Below are positions 1 through 5,525 of a stretch of DNA of 5,536 nt, in pieces. The translations under genes were made by a program, and so were the position numbers. The DNA is from JAGFIY01 sp964499285 (GTDB lineage: Bacteria; Bacteroidota; Ignavibacteria; Ignavibacteriales; Melioribacteraceae). The notes under the pieces were generated by a model. That model did no database searches. It saw only the letters and a list, made by a program, of their open reading frames with translations, and was not told where the DNA came from. The stretch's first letter is position 1, and the number at the start of each line of letters is the position of its first letter. The stretch lies in the NCBI GenBank assembly GCA_964499285.1, contig CAZCLA010000075.1:1-5536 (forward strand), given 5' to 3'.

Positions 1-342
1 CCGGTTTGCGAAGTTGAAATTGTTGATGAAAAGAAAGTCGCGCAAGCCCAAAAGAAAATTGCCGATACTGAACAAGTTCTCGAGATGGCGGAAATTTTCA
101 AATTACTTGGGGAACCAACTCGTTTGAAAATTGTTCTATCACTTATTAACAGCGAACTTTGTGTTTGCGATCTTGCAGCGGCGGTGGACTCAAATGTTTC
201 AACTGTTTCGCATCAATTAAGATTATTAAGAAATGCGAGATTAGTTAAATATAGAAAAGATGGTAAAATGGTTTTTTATTCCATTGACGATAAACATATC
301 AATGATGCGATTGAAAAAATTAAAGAACATACTGAAGAGTAA
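1..342 (+). CDS. cadC: CadC/SmtB-type ArsR-family metal-sensing repressor (5' end outside window)
   Basis: Winged-helix repressor of the ArsR/SmtB family, expected to bind operator DNA as a dimer and release it on binding metal. The frame is open from base 1 (113 visible codons), so the gene starts upstream. The ATG at 85 is internal, because the codons before it already read as the CadC N-terminal arm with a Val-Cys-Glu-Val motif. Visible residues match both known metal sites. The first is the alpha3N site, with Cys3 plus Cys54 and Cys56 in ELCVCDL. The second is the helix-5 dimer-interface site, with Asp97, His99, His110 and Glu113 in the exact D-x-H-x10-H-x2-E spacing. The recognition helix is the STVSHQLRLL segment and the wing is around YRKDGKMVFYS. 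The second N-terminal Cys of S. aureus CadC (Cys11) is absent. From family knowledge, the inducer is probably Cd/Pb/Zn-like. The stop overlaps the next start (TAATG). The operator is not visible. The symbol is by family resemblance only. Confidence 0.93.
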   Translation, partial: PVCEVEIVDEKKVAQAQKKIADTEQVLEMAEIFKLLGEPTRLKIVLSLINSELCVCDLAAAVDSNVSTVSHQLRLLRNARLVKYRKDGKMVFYSIDDKHINDAIEKIKEHTEE

Positions 343-761
343 TGAATTACAATTTTATAAATAAATCAACCCACATACTTTTACTACTGATATTCATCAG
401 TCATCTGACATTCGCTCACGACTTGATGTCCGAGTATGTTTTATGCACAGGCAGTGATGGTCATATAGCAATAGAAAAAGTAGATGACTGTACCGAATGT
501 AATAACGTAAATTATTTTGATCAGACCGATGGTGTAGAAATAAAACAACAATCTTGCGAAGATGTATCTTTAGAAGAAAATTGTTTTGAAGAAGAGCAGT
601 TCCTCCCCAAAAGTAAAATTGTATTAACGGTTTGCATTGCTACATTTACTTTTATTCCAATAGAAACTTATAACAATAAAGACAGATTCTATTCAAATAA
701 TTTTTATCAATTAATAGATCAACCCTTAGAGAATTACACTACCGTATCCCTCATCATTTGA
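342..761 (+). CDS. Small exported Cys-containing protein of unknown function, between metal sensor and efflux genes
   Basis: A 139-residue protein with no function I can assign. Residues 1-25 look like a Sec signal peptide: Lys8, a hydrophobic core ILLLLIFIS, and likely cleavage after Ala25 in LTFA/HD. This predicts a periplasmic or surface product. The mature part has an LCTGSDGHIAIE segment (Cys35, His41), a C-x2-C pair (Cys50, Cys53), a SCEDVSLEENC segment (Cys72, Cys81), many Asp/Glu residues, and Cys98 in a second hydrophobic stretch (about 92-107). It ends in the hydrophobic tail TTVSLII. I recall uncharacterised short proteins with a C-x-G-x-DGH-x3-E segment and a hydrophobic tail near czc/cus genes, but cannot verify this here. 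The start overlaps the sensor's stop by one base, and GAAGAG at 334-339 lies too close to be an ideal ribosome binding site, so coupled translation is likely. A metal-binding or metal-delivery role is inferred from position and Cys content only. It is clearly a gene: coding-like, in phase with the operon and with a signal peptide. Confidence 0.8.
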   Translation: MNYNFINKSTHILLLLIFISHLTFAHDLMSEYVLCTGSDGHIAIEKVDDCTECNNVNYFDQTDGVEIKQQSCEDVSLEENCFEEEQFLPKSKIVLTVCIATFTFIPIETYNNKDRFYSNNFYQLIDQPLENYTTVSLII

Positions 762-821
762 TACCAACCATAAGCTTTATTTAACCTAAAAACATTCTAA
801 AAAATTATTAGAGTAAAAACT

Positions 822-828
822 AAAGGAG
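822..828 (+). promoter_or_regulatory. Ribosome binding site of czcC
   Basis: AAAGGAG lies 5 bases before the ATG at 834. It decides between that start and the in-frame ATG four codons later (846), which would sit 17 bases away. The 834 start also gives the signal peptide a basic N-terminus (His2, Arg3). Confidence 0.8.
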
Positions 829-833
829 TTTTT

Positions 834-2075
834 ATGCACAGAGTAATGTGTATAGTATTCGTACTGTTTAGTCTTCTGTCTTTATCTACAAACGGACAAA
901 CAAGCGGTAAATTAACTATTGAAAAAGCAGTTTCATTAGCGGTTCAGAATAATCCCGAACTAAAAACTTTACATTATGAAATCGATGCGCTTGGAGCAGC
1001 AAAGATCCAGAGCGGTTTAATGCCTAATCCCGAGTTTGAAGTTGAAGCCGAAAATATATTAGGAAGTAAAGACTTCAACGGTTTCGACAACAGTGAAATA
1101 ACAGCGGTCTTGAGCCAGGATATTTTACTTGCCGGTAAAATAAGTAAACGGGTTAAAGTTGCCGAAACGAACATCTCGCTGGCTGAATGGGATTATGAAA
1201 CAAAGAGAATAGAAATTATTACGGATATAAGAAAAGCTTTTCAACAAGCTTTAGCCGTACAGCTTCTGATTGAAAAAAACGAAGAACTTATAAAAGTATC
1301 GAAAGAGTTTGTTGTAAATCTGCAGAAACGGGTTGATGCCGGGAAAATTTCTCCGGCTGAGGTATCCAGGGCTAAGATAATTCTAAACTCTCTACGGATT
1401 GACTTGAACCGTTTGAAATCGGAATATGAAAATTACAAATCGGAGCTGCTCTCGCTGATTTATCAGCCGGATTTAACTATAGACGAACTCATTGGCGAAC
1501 TTGAATACCCGGTTGATGTTCCGAGTTACGACTCACTCTTAAACCAGTTGACGAATAACCCGAAACTCAAGAGATATGAAAGTGAGTATGACAAACAAAC
1601 CGCAATTGTAAATCTCGAAGAATCGAAGGCAGTCCCCGATTTAACAATAAGCGTTGGATTCAAAAGATTAAATGACGCAAAAGCCAACACATTTTTGGTC
1701 GGAGCATCGATACCGCTTCTTATCTTTGATAGAAATCAAGGCGCAATTCAGGAAGCAAAAATTCGCGTAGATCAAAAGCAAAGAGAATACTTTTCTGTTA
1801 AAAACAGATTAACTCTGCAGTTAAATGTTCTTTATAAAAGGTTGAACACATTAATAGAGACCGCTGCTCAGTTAAACAGCGAGTCAATCCCGGAAGCGGA
1901 AGACGCTTTCCAAATAATTAAAGAAGGAAATCTTGTAGGAAGATTTGCCATTATTGACGTGCTGGATGCCGAAAGAACATTGTTTGAGCTTCAGAATCAG
2001 TATCTGAATATTATCGGGCAAATTCATTCAACTCAAATCGAAATTGAAGGACTAATTGCAAAGGAAATAAATTAA
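834..2075 (+). CDS. czcC: CzcC-like TolC-family outer-membrane efflux protein
   Basis: Outer-membrane channel component of a tripartite heavy-metal pump. It would form the exit duct across the outer membrane and periplasm. Length (413 residues) is normal for CzcC. Residues 1-21 are a signal peptide with a hydrophobic core (IVFVLFSLLSLS). Two outer-membrane efflux (OEP) repeats follow, at about 27-210 and 233-410, each mostly amphipathic helix. Family-typical stretches are LTIEKAVSLAVQNNPEL (27-43), GLMPNPEFEVEAEN (61-74), DAGKISPAEVSRAK (168-181), SIPLLIFDRNQGAIQEA (292-308) and the IDVLDAERTLFE segment near 374-385. The SIPLLIFDRNQG and LDAERTLFE stretches in particular point to the CzcC branch rather than drug-efflux TolC proteins. 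I see no lipobox cysteine after the signal peptide, so it is probably not lipid-anchored. It is followed after 12 bases by the adaptor gene. A general OEP protein of a CusC-like pump is the alternative, but the neighbours favour Czc. Confidence 0.93.
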   Translation: MHRVMCIVFVLFSLLSLSTNGQTSGKLTIEKAVSLAVQNNPELKTLHYEIDALGAAKIQSGLMPNPEFEVEAENILGSKDFNGFDNSEITAVLSQDILLAGKISKRVKVAETNISLAEWDYETKRIEIITDIRKAFQQALAVQLLIEKNEELIKVSKEFVVNLQKRVDAGKISPAEVSRAKIILNSLRIDLNRLKSEYENYKSELLSLIYQPDLTIDELIGELEYPVDVPSYDSLLNQLTNNPKLKRYESEYDKQTAIVNLEESKAVPDLTISVGFKRLNDAKANTFLVGASIPLLIFDRNQGAIQEAKIRVDQKQREYFSVKNRLTLQLNVLYKRLNTLIETAAQLNSESIPEAEDAFQIIKEGNLVGRFAIIDVLDAERTLFELQNQYLNIIGQIHSTQIEIEGLIAKEIN

Positions 2076-2079
2076 GGGA
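2074..2079 (+). promoter_or_regulatory. Ribosome binding site of czcB overlapping the czcC stop
   Basis: AAGGGA lies 8 bases before the ATG at 2088 and overlaps the last two bases of the czcC stop codon (TAA at 2073-2075). A ribosome finishing czcC would therefore cover or expose this site, which favours linked expression. Confidence 0.6.
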
Positions 2080-2087
2080 TTAACGAA

Positions 2088-3068
2088 ATGGAAAAGAAAA
2101 ATAAATATATATTCTTAATTATTGGTATAGCTGTTGGAGTAGTTCTAACCCTTGCGGCGGTGACATTTTTTGGTAAAAGTAGTGAAGATGTTCATTTGGA
2201 AGAAGCCGGGCATACCGAAGAAGCAGGAGAAGAACATACCGAAGAAGAACTTGTAGCTCTTTCCGATACCGAAATTAACGAACTCGGAATTAAACTTGAT
2301 AAAGTCGGTTCAAAAAAATTACAGATGCATACCGATTTAACCGGCGAAATTGTACCCGACCCGGATAAACTTGCTCACATTGTTCCGAGGTTTGCCGGTG
2401 TAGTGAAAAGCGTTTATAAAGAAATTGGTGATAGAGTTAAAAAAGATGAAGTGATTGCAGTTATAGAAAGTAACGAAAGTCTTGTTACATACGAAGTTAA
2501 ATCTTCAATCGACGGAGTTGTTCTCGATCTTCATATGACACCCGGAGAATTGATCGGAGACGACAAACATATTGTTACCGTTGCTGATCTAAGTTCTGTT
2601 TGGGCTGAATTGACCGTATATCAAAAAGATATTGATGATATTAAATTAGGGCAGAGCGCTCAAATTTATTTTAACGATATTGAAAATGCCATAAATGGAA
2701 AAATATTCTATATAAGTCCTACCGTAGATGAACATACCCGCACGGCAACGGCAAGAGTACGTTTGAATAATTCGTCCGGTTACTGGAAACCCGGTATGTT
2801 TATAACGGGGAAAGTACTTACCGATTTTGTTGAAGTAGATCAAGCCGTAACTCTCAACGCAATTCAAAACTTCGAAGGACAGAAAGTCGTGTTCGTAAAA
2901 GATGGTGAAAGTTTTAGACCGCAGCCGGTAACTATTGGAAAAACGAATACAAATTACGCCGAAGTGTTAACCGGTTTGAATGCCGGGCAAACTTACATTG
3001 CCGAAGGAGCTTTTGTAATTAAATCGGAATTGTTGAAAGAATCGTTCGGCGGCGATGACGATCATTAA
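2088..3068 (+). CDS. czcB: CzcB-like periplasmic adaptor (membrane fusion protein) of HME-RND efflux pump
   Basis: Periplasmic adaptor linking the inner-membrane pump CzcA to the outer-membrane factor CzcC. The 326-residue protein starts with an uncleaved-looking membrane anchor (about 7-28). A short acidic linker follows, with His36, His42 and His50 in a tandem HTEE pattern, a plausible weak metal-binding patch. A barrel-sandwich (lipoyl-like) domain lies at about 95-168, including FAGVVKSVYKEIGDRVKKDEV and SIDGVVLDLHMTPGELIGDD. Its two halves are joined by only about 11 residues (ESNESLVTYEV, 127-137), so the long alpha-helical hairpin of many adaptors is missing. A beta-barrel domain (about 170-245, with SSVWAELTVYQKDID and GYWKPGMFITGKV) and a membrane-proximal domain (about 250-315) follow. 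The protein ends GGDDDH, which may also touch metal. Length and order fit short CzcB-type adaptors. The gene sits 12 bases after czcC and 16 before czcA. Confidence 0.94.
   Translation: MEKKNKYIFLIIGIAVGVVLTLAAVTFFGKSSEDVHLEEAGHTEEAGEEHTEEELVALSDTEINELGIKLDKVGSKKLQMHTDLTGEIVPDPDKLAHIVPRFAGVVKSVYKEIGDRVKKDEVIAVIESNESLVTYEVKSSIDGVVLDLHMTPGELIGDDKHIVTVADLSSVWAELTVYQKDIDDIKLGQSAQIYFNDIENAINGKIFYISPTVDEHTRTATARVRLNNSSGYWKPGMFITGKVLTDFVEVDQAVTLNAIQNFEGQKVVFVKDGESFRPQPVTIGKTNTNYAEVLTGLNAGQTYIAEGAFVIKSELLKESFGGDDDH
2211..2247 (+). repeat. Short coding direct repeat in czcB (His/Glu linker)
   Basis: The 13-base word CATACCGAAGAAG occurs at 2211-2223 and again at 2235-2247, a period of 24 bases or eight codons. 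It encodes two copies of His-Thr-Glu-Glu in the acidic linker just after the membrane anchor. It looks like a small in-frame duplication or a unit that expands under selection for a His/acidic patch. Confidence 0.75.
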
Positions 3069-3072
3069 TTTT

Positions 3073-3078
3073 AGGAGG
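3073..3078 (+). promoter_or_regulatory. Ribosome binding site of czcA
   Basis: A full AGGAGG consensus 6 bases before the ATG at 3085. It is the strongest ribosome binding site in the window and fixes the pump start. Confidence 0.85.
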
Positions 3079-3084
3079 ACTTAA

Positions 3085-5415
3085 ATGAATAGAATAATAG
3101 ATTTTGCGTTAAAAAACCGGCTGCTGATCTCTGTTCTAGCGATAGTTGTTTTTGCGGGCGGTTATTTTAGCTATAAAAATTTACCGATTGATGCATTCCC
3201 GGATGTATCTCCTTCGCTTGTTCAGGTCTTTACAGTTACCGAAGGACTTGCGCCCGAGGAAGTTGAAAAGTATGTAACTTTTCCTATCGAAACATCAATG
3301 AACGGGCTGCCGAATTTGGAAAACATTCGTTCCGTTTCAAACTTCGGTTTATCCGTAGTTAATATTTACTTCGAGGATGGGACGGATATTTATTTTGCAA
3401 GACAAGTTGTAAACGAAAGACTGCAGGAAGCTCGCGAGCAAATACCGGAAGGATTCGGCGACCCGCAAATGGGACCTATCTCAACCGGAATGGGTTTGGT
3501 TCTTTTTTATTATCTAGACGATACAACCGGCAAATATTCACTTACCGAACTTAGAACCATCCAGGATTGGATTATTAAATACCAGCTTCAAACCGTTCCC
3601 GGCGTTACCGAAGTACTCGGTATCGGCGGATGGGAAAAACAATTTCACGTNNNNNNNNNNNNNNNNNNNNNNNNNNNNNNNNNNNNNNNNNNNNNNNNNN
3701 NNNNNNNNNNNNNNNNNNNNNNNNNNNNNNNNNNNNNNNNNNNNNNNNNNTCGTTGATCTTTGCAATGCTTTTAGCCCCGGTGTATTCTTCATTCCTATT
3801 AAAAAAGAAGAAGAAAAAATCTACCGGTGATAAACCTAAAGAGAATTTAATAATCCGGCTGCTGCTAAAAATTTATAATCCAGTTATAAAGTTTTTTGTA
3901 AAGAACCGGATTGCGGCGGTGGTTCTGGGAGTAATAATTATTATTGCAGGAATATTTCTTTACCCACGGCTGGGATCGGAATTTACTCCTCAACTTCAAG
4001 AAGGTACTCTGATAGTAAAAATTACTATGGCTCCGTCCATATCCCTTAATGAAAGCAAAAAAACAACAATGCTTATTGAAAAAAGAATAAAAGAGATTCC
4101 AGAAGTTGACGAGACGATTACAAGAATTGGGCGAGGCGAGGTAGGAGCACATACAGATCCGATTAACAGCGCCGAGTCATTCATTGTGTTTAAGGATGAG
4201 AGTATGTGGCGAAGCGGTATAACACTTGAAAAACTGGAATCAGACATACGTGAAAAGATTGAAGGTTTTCCAGGCATACTTGTTAACTTCACACAACCTA
4301 TTCAAATGTCGGTTGATGAACTTCTCGAAGGCGTTAAAGCTGAACTTGCCGTTAAACTTTTCGGGGAGGATTTAAAATCTTTAAAAAGTAACGCGGAAAA
4401 AATAGCCGGGGTTTTACGAACAGTTAGAGGCGCGGAAGATTTACAAATAGACCAGGTAACCGGAAAACCGCAGCTTAAAATTACTGTCGACCGCCACGCA
4501 ATCGCGCGCTACGGTTTAAATCTTGCGGATGTTCAGCAGGTTATTAAAACTGCAATCGGCGGAGAAACTTCAGGACAAATTTTCGAAGGTATTAGACGGT
4601 TCGATATTTTTGTCCGCTTAGCGCCGGAATACAGAAATAACAAAGCGGTTATTAAAGAACTACTGATAAGCACGCCGACTGGAATGGAAGTTCCGTTAAG
4701 CCAGGTTGCCGATATTGAAGAAATAGAAGGACCGCGTCAAATTACACGCGAGCAGAATCAACGTTTTATTACAATTCAATGTAATGTTGTCGGGAGAGAT
4801 ATCGGGGGTTTTGTTGAAGAAGCTCAGCAGGAAATTGACGCAAAGGTAAACTTACCGGTTGGTTATTACACAACCTGGGGCGGGCAGTATAAACTGCAGC
4901 AGGAAGCGAACAAACGTTTTGCAATTGTCATCCCGATTACTTTATTGATTGTATTCTTCTTGCTCTATTCCAGCTTCAATTCAATGAAGAATACCTTGCT
5001 GATATTTATAAATATCCCGCTTGCTCTTGTTGGCGGAATCATCGCGCTTTGGTTAACCGATCAAAACCTTTCAGTGCCAGCTTCAGTCGGATTTATTGCG
5101 TTATTTGGTATTGCTCTGCAGAACGGAATGGTACTCGTTACATATCTGAATCAATTGCTGCGCGAAGGAATACCAATTGATGAAGCATCGATTGAAGGTG
5201 CGAAACTTAGACTACGCCCGGTATTGATGACGGCTCTTACAACAATGCTGGGTTTAATGCCCTTGCTTATTGCAACCGGCACCGGAAGTGAAGTTCAAAG
5301 ACCGCTTGCTACGGTTGTTATCGGCGGGTTGTTTACTTCTACTATACTTACGTTGATTGTTTTACCGGCATTGTATAAATGGTTCCCGGTTAAAGTAAGA
5401 ACAGGTGAAATGTAG
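3085..5415 (+). CDS. czcA: CzcA-like HME-RND heavy-metal efflux pump, incomplete across an assembly gap
   Basis: Inner-membrane proton/metal antiporter, the motor of the tripartite pump. The N-terminal part (residues 1-188) has TM1 (about 11-31), then LPIDAFPDVSPSLVQVFT, the PEEVEKYVTFPIE segment and VPGVTEVLGIGG of the first porter domain. After 34 unknown codons it resumes at TM6 (SLIFAMLLAPVYSSFLL), a Lys-rich cytoplasmic loop, TM7 (about 276-293), the second periplasmic porter region (about 295-610, with FTQPIQMSVDELLEG, DRHAIARYGLNLADVQ and EGIRRFD), then TM8-TM12 (about 612-766, including GFIALFGIALQNGMVLV and TGTGSEVQRPLATVV). Only 742 residues are real against about 1,030-1,060 for the family, so about 290-310 are missing, including TM2-TM5 and the TM4 proton/metal motif. 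Reading frame is the same on both sides, so no frameshift is seen. FTQPIQM...ELLEG resembles CzcA-type divalent-metal pumps more than CusA. Metal specificity is otherwise open. A join of two paralogous pump genes at the gap cannot be excluded. Confidence 0.93.
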   Translation: MNRIIDFALKNRLLISVLAIVVFAGGYFSYKNLPIDAFPDVSPSLVQVFTVTEGLAPEEVEKYVTFPIETSMNGLPNLENIRSVSNFGLSVVNIYFEDGTDIYFARQVVNERLQEAREQIPEGFGDPQMGPISTGMGLVLFYYLDDTTGKYSLTELRTIQDWIIKYQLQTVPGVTEVLGIGGWEKQFHXXXXXXXXXXXXXXXXXXXXXXXXXXXXXXXXXXSLIFAMLLAPVYSSFLLKKKKKKSTGDKPKENLIIRLLLKIYNPVIKFFVKNRIAAVVLGVIIIIAGIFLYPRLGSEFTPQLQEGTLIVKITMAPSISLNESKKTTMLIEKRIKEIPEVDETITRIGRGEVGAHTDPINSAESFIVFKDESMWRSGITLEKLESDIREKIEGFPGILVNFTQPIQMSVDELLEGVKAELAVKLFGEDLKSLKSNAEKIAGVLRTVRGAEDLQIDQVTGKPQLKITVDRHAIARYGLNLADVQQVIKTAIGGETSGQIFEGIRRFDIFVRLAPEYRNNKAVIKELLISTPTGMEVPLSQVADIEEIEGPRQITREQNQRFITIQCNVVGRDIGGFVEEAQQEIDAKVNLPVGYYTTWGGQYKLQQEANKRFAIVIPITLLIVFFLLYSSFNSMKNTLLIFINIPLALVGGIIALWLTDQNLSVPASVGFIALFGIALQNGMVLVTYLNQLLREGIPIDEASIEGAKLRLRPVLMTALTTMLGLMPLLIATGTGSEVQRPLATVVIGGLFTSTILTLIVLPALYKWFPVKVRTGEM
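3651..3750. other. Assembly gap (100 N) inside czcA
   Basis: Exactly 100 N, the conventional placeholder for a gap of unknown length. The flanking protein jumps from the VPGVTEV...GGWEKQFH segment (near residue 190 of a typical CzcA) to TM6 (near residue 475-490). Family knowledge therefore puts the true missing DNA at roughly 0.85-0.95 kb if both sides belong to one gene. Two flanking bases plus 100 N happen to make 34 whole codons, so the frame looks intact by chance of placeholder length. Confidence 0.95.
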
Positions 5416-5416
5416 A

Positions 5417-5433
5417 CACTAATTTCACTAATT
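5417..5433 (+). repeat. 8-bp tandem direct repeat after czcA
   Basis: CACTAATT occurs at 5417-5424 and 5426-5433, one base apart, directly after the czcA stop. It is short enough to be chance in AT-rich DNA, and no function is assigned. Confidence 0.4.
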
Positions 5434-5457
5434 AACACGAATACTAAATATATAATA

Positions 5458-5484
5458 AACCTCGAAGGTAACTCCTTCGAGGTT
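5458..5484 (+). terminator. Perfect 11-bp hairpin, probable transcription terminator of the efflux operon
   Basis: AACCTCGAAGG pairs perfectly with CCTTCGAGGTT around a 5-base TAACT loop, 43 bases after the czcA stop and 42 before the next start codon. The stem ends in A-A/T-T pairs, as in many intrinsic terminators. The bases after it (GCTCTAAG) are not a clean T run, so termination on the + strand may be incomplete. On the - strand the stem is followed by TATTATATATTT, so a bidirectional terminator or an mRNA 3'-end stabiliser is possible. Incomplete termination would let transcription reach the following gene. Confidence 0.7.
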
Positions 5485-5489
5485 GCTCT

Positions 5490-5503
5490 AAGTAAGAAGT
5501 AAG
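5490..5503 (+). repeat. 7-bp tandem repeat AAGTAAG x2 in the downstream leader
   Basis: AAGTAAG occurs at 5490-5496 and 5497-5503 with no spacer, between the hairpin and the ribosome binding site of the next gene. It may be chance, and no role can be read from it. Confidence 0.4.
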
Positions 5504-5513
5504 ATAGAATAAT

Positions 5514-5518
5514 GGGAG
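5514..5518 (+). promoter_or_regulatory. Ribosome binding site of the downstream gene
   Basis: GGGAG lies 7 bases before the ATG at 5526, in a purine-rich run (AATGGGAGAATAAAA). It is the main evidence that a real gene begins at the window edge. Confidence 0.65.
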
Positions 5519-5525
5519 AATAAAA

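Noticed and set aside
85..342. ArsR gene starting at the ATG at 85
   Set aside because: The frame is open back to base 1 and the upstream codons encode the CadC-like N-terminal arm with the metal-binding Cys. The ATG at 85 lies just before the first conserved helix and is internal.
797..811. Small inverted repeat CTAA...TTAG before czcC
   Set aside because: Only four base pairs, all but one A-T. Expected by chance in such AT-rich DNA.
758..833. Promoter for czcC in the 72-bp spacer (TTGATA at 758-763)
   Set aside because: No convincing -10 element lies 16-18 bases downstream, and no Bacteroidetes-type -7 motif or ArsR-like 12-2-12 inverted repeat is visible. AT-rich spacer with a ribosome binding site explains it.
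834..900. CzcC as a lipoprotein (Cys6)
   Set aside because: Cys6 is before the hydrophobic core, not after it. No lipobox Cys follows the signal peptide.
974..1174. Minus-strand reading frame inside czcC
   Set aside because: Lies wholly antisense to a well-supported gene, has no ribosome binding site and no recognisable protein features.
2646..2867. Minus-strand reading frame inside czcB
   Set aside because: Antisense shadow of the adaptor, with no independent coding evidence.
3865..4292. Two overlapping minus-strand reading frames inside czcA
   Set aside because: Their hydrophobic or Tyr/Asn-rich composition mirrors the pump's codons, and there is no ribosome binding site or conserved motif.
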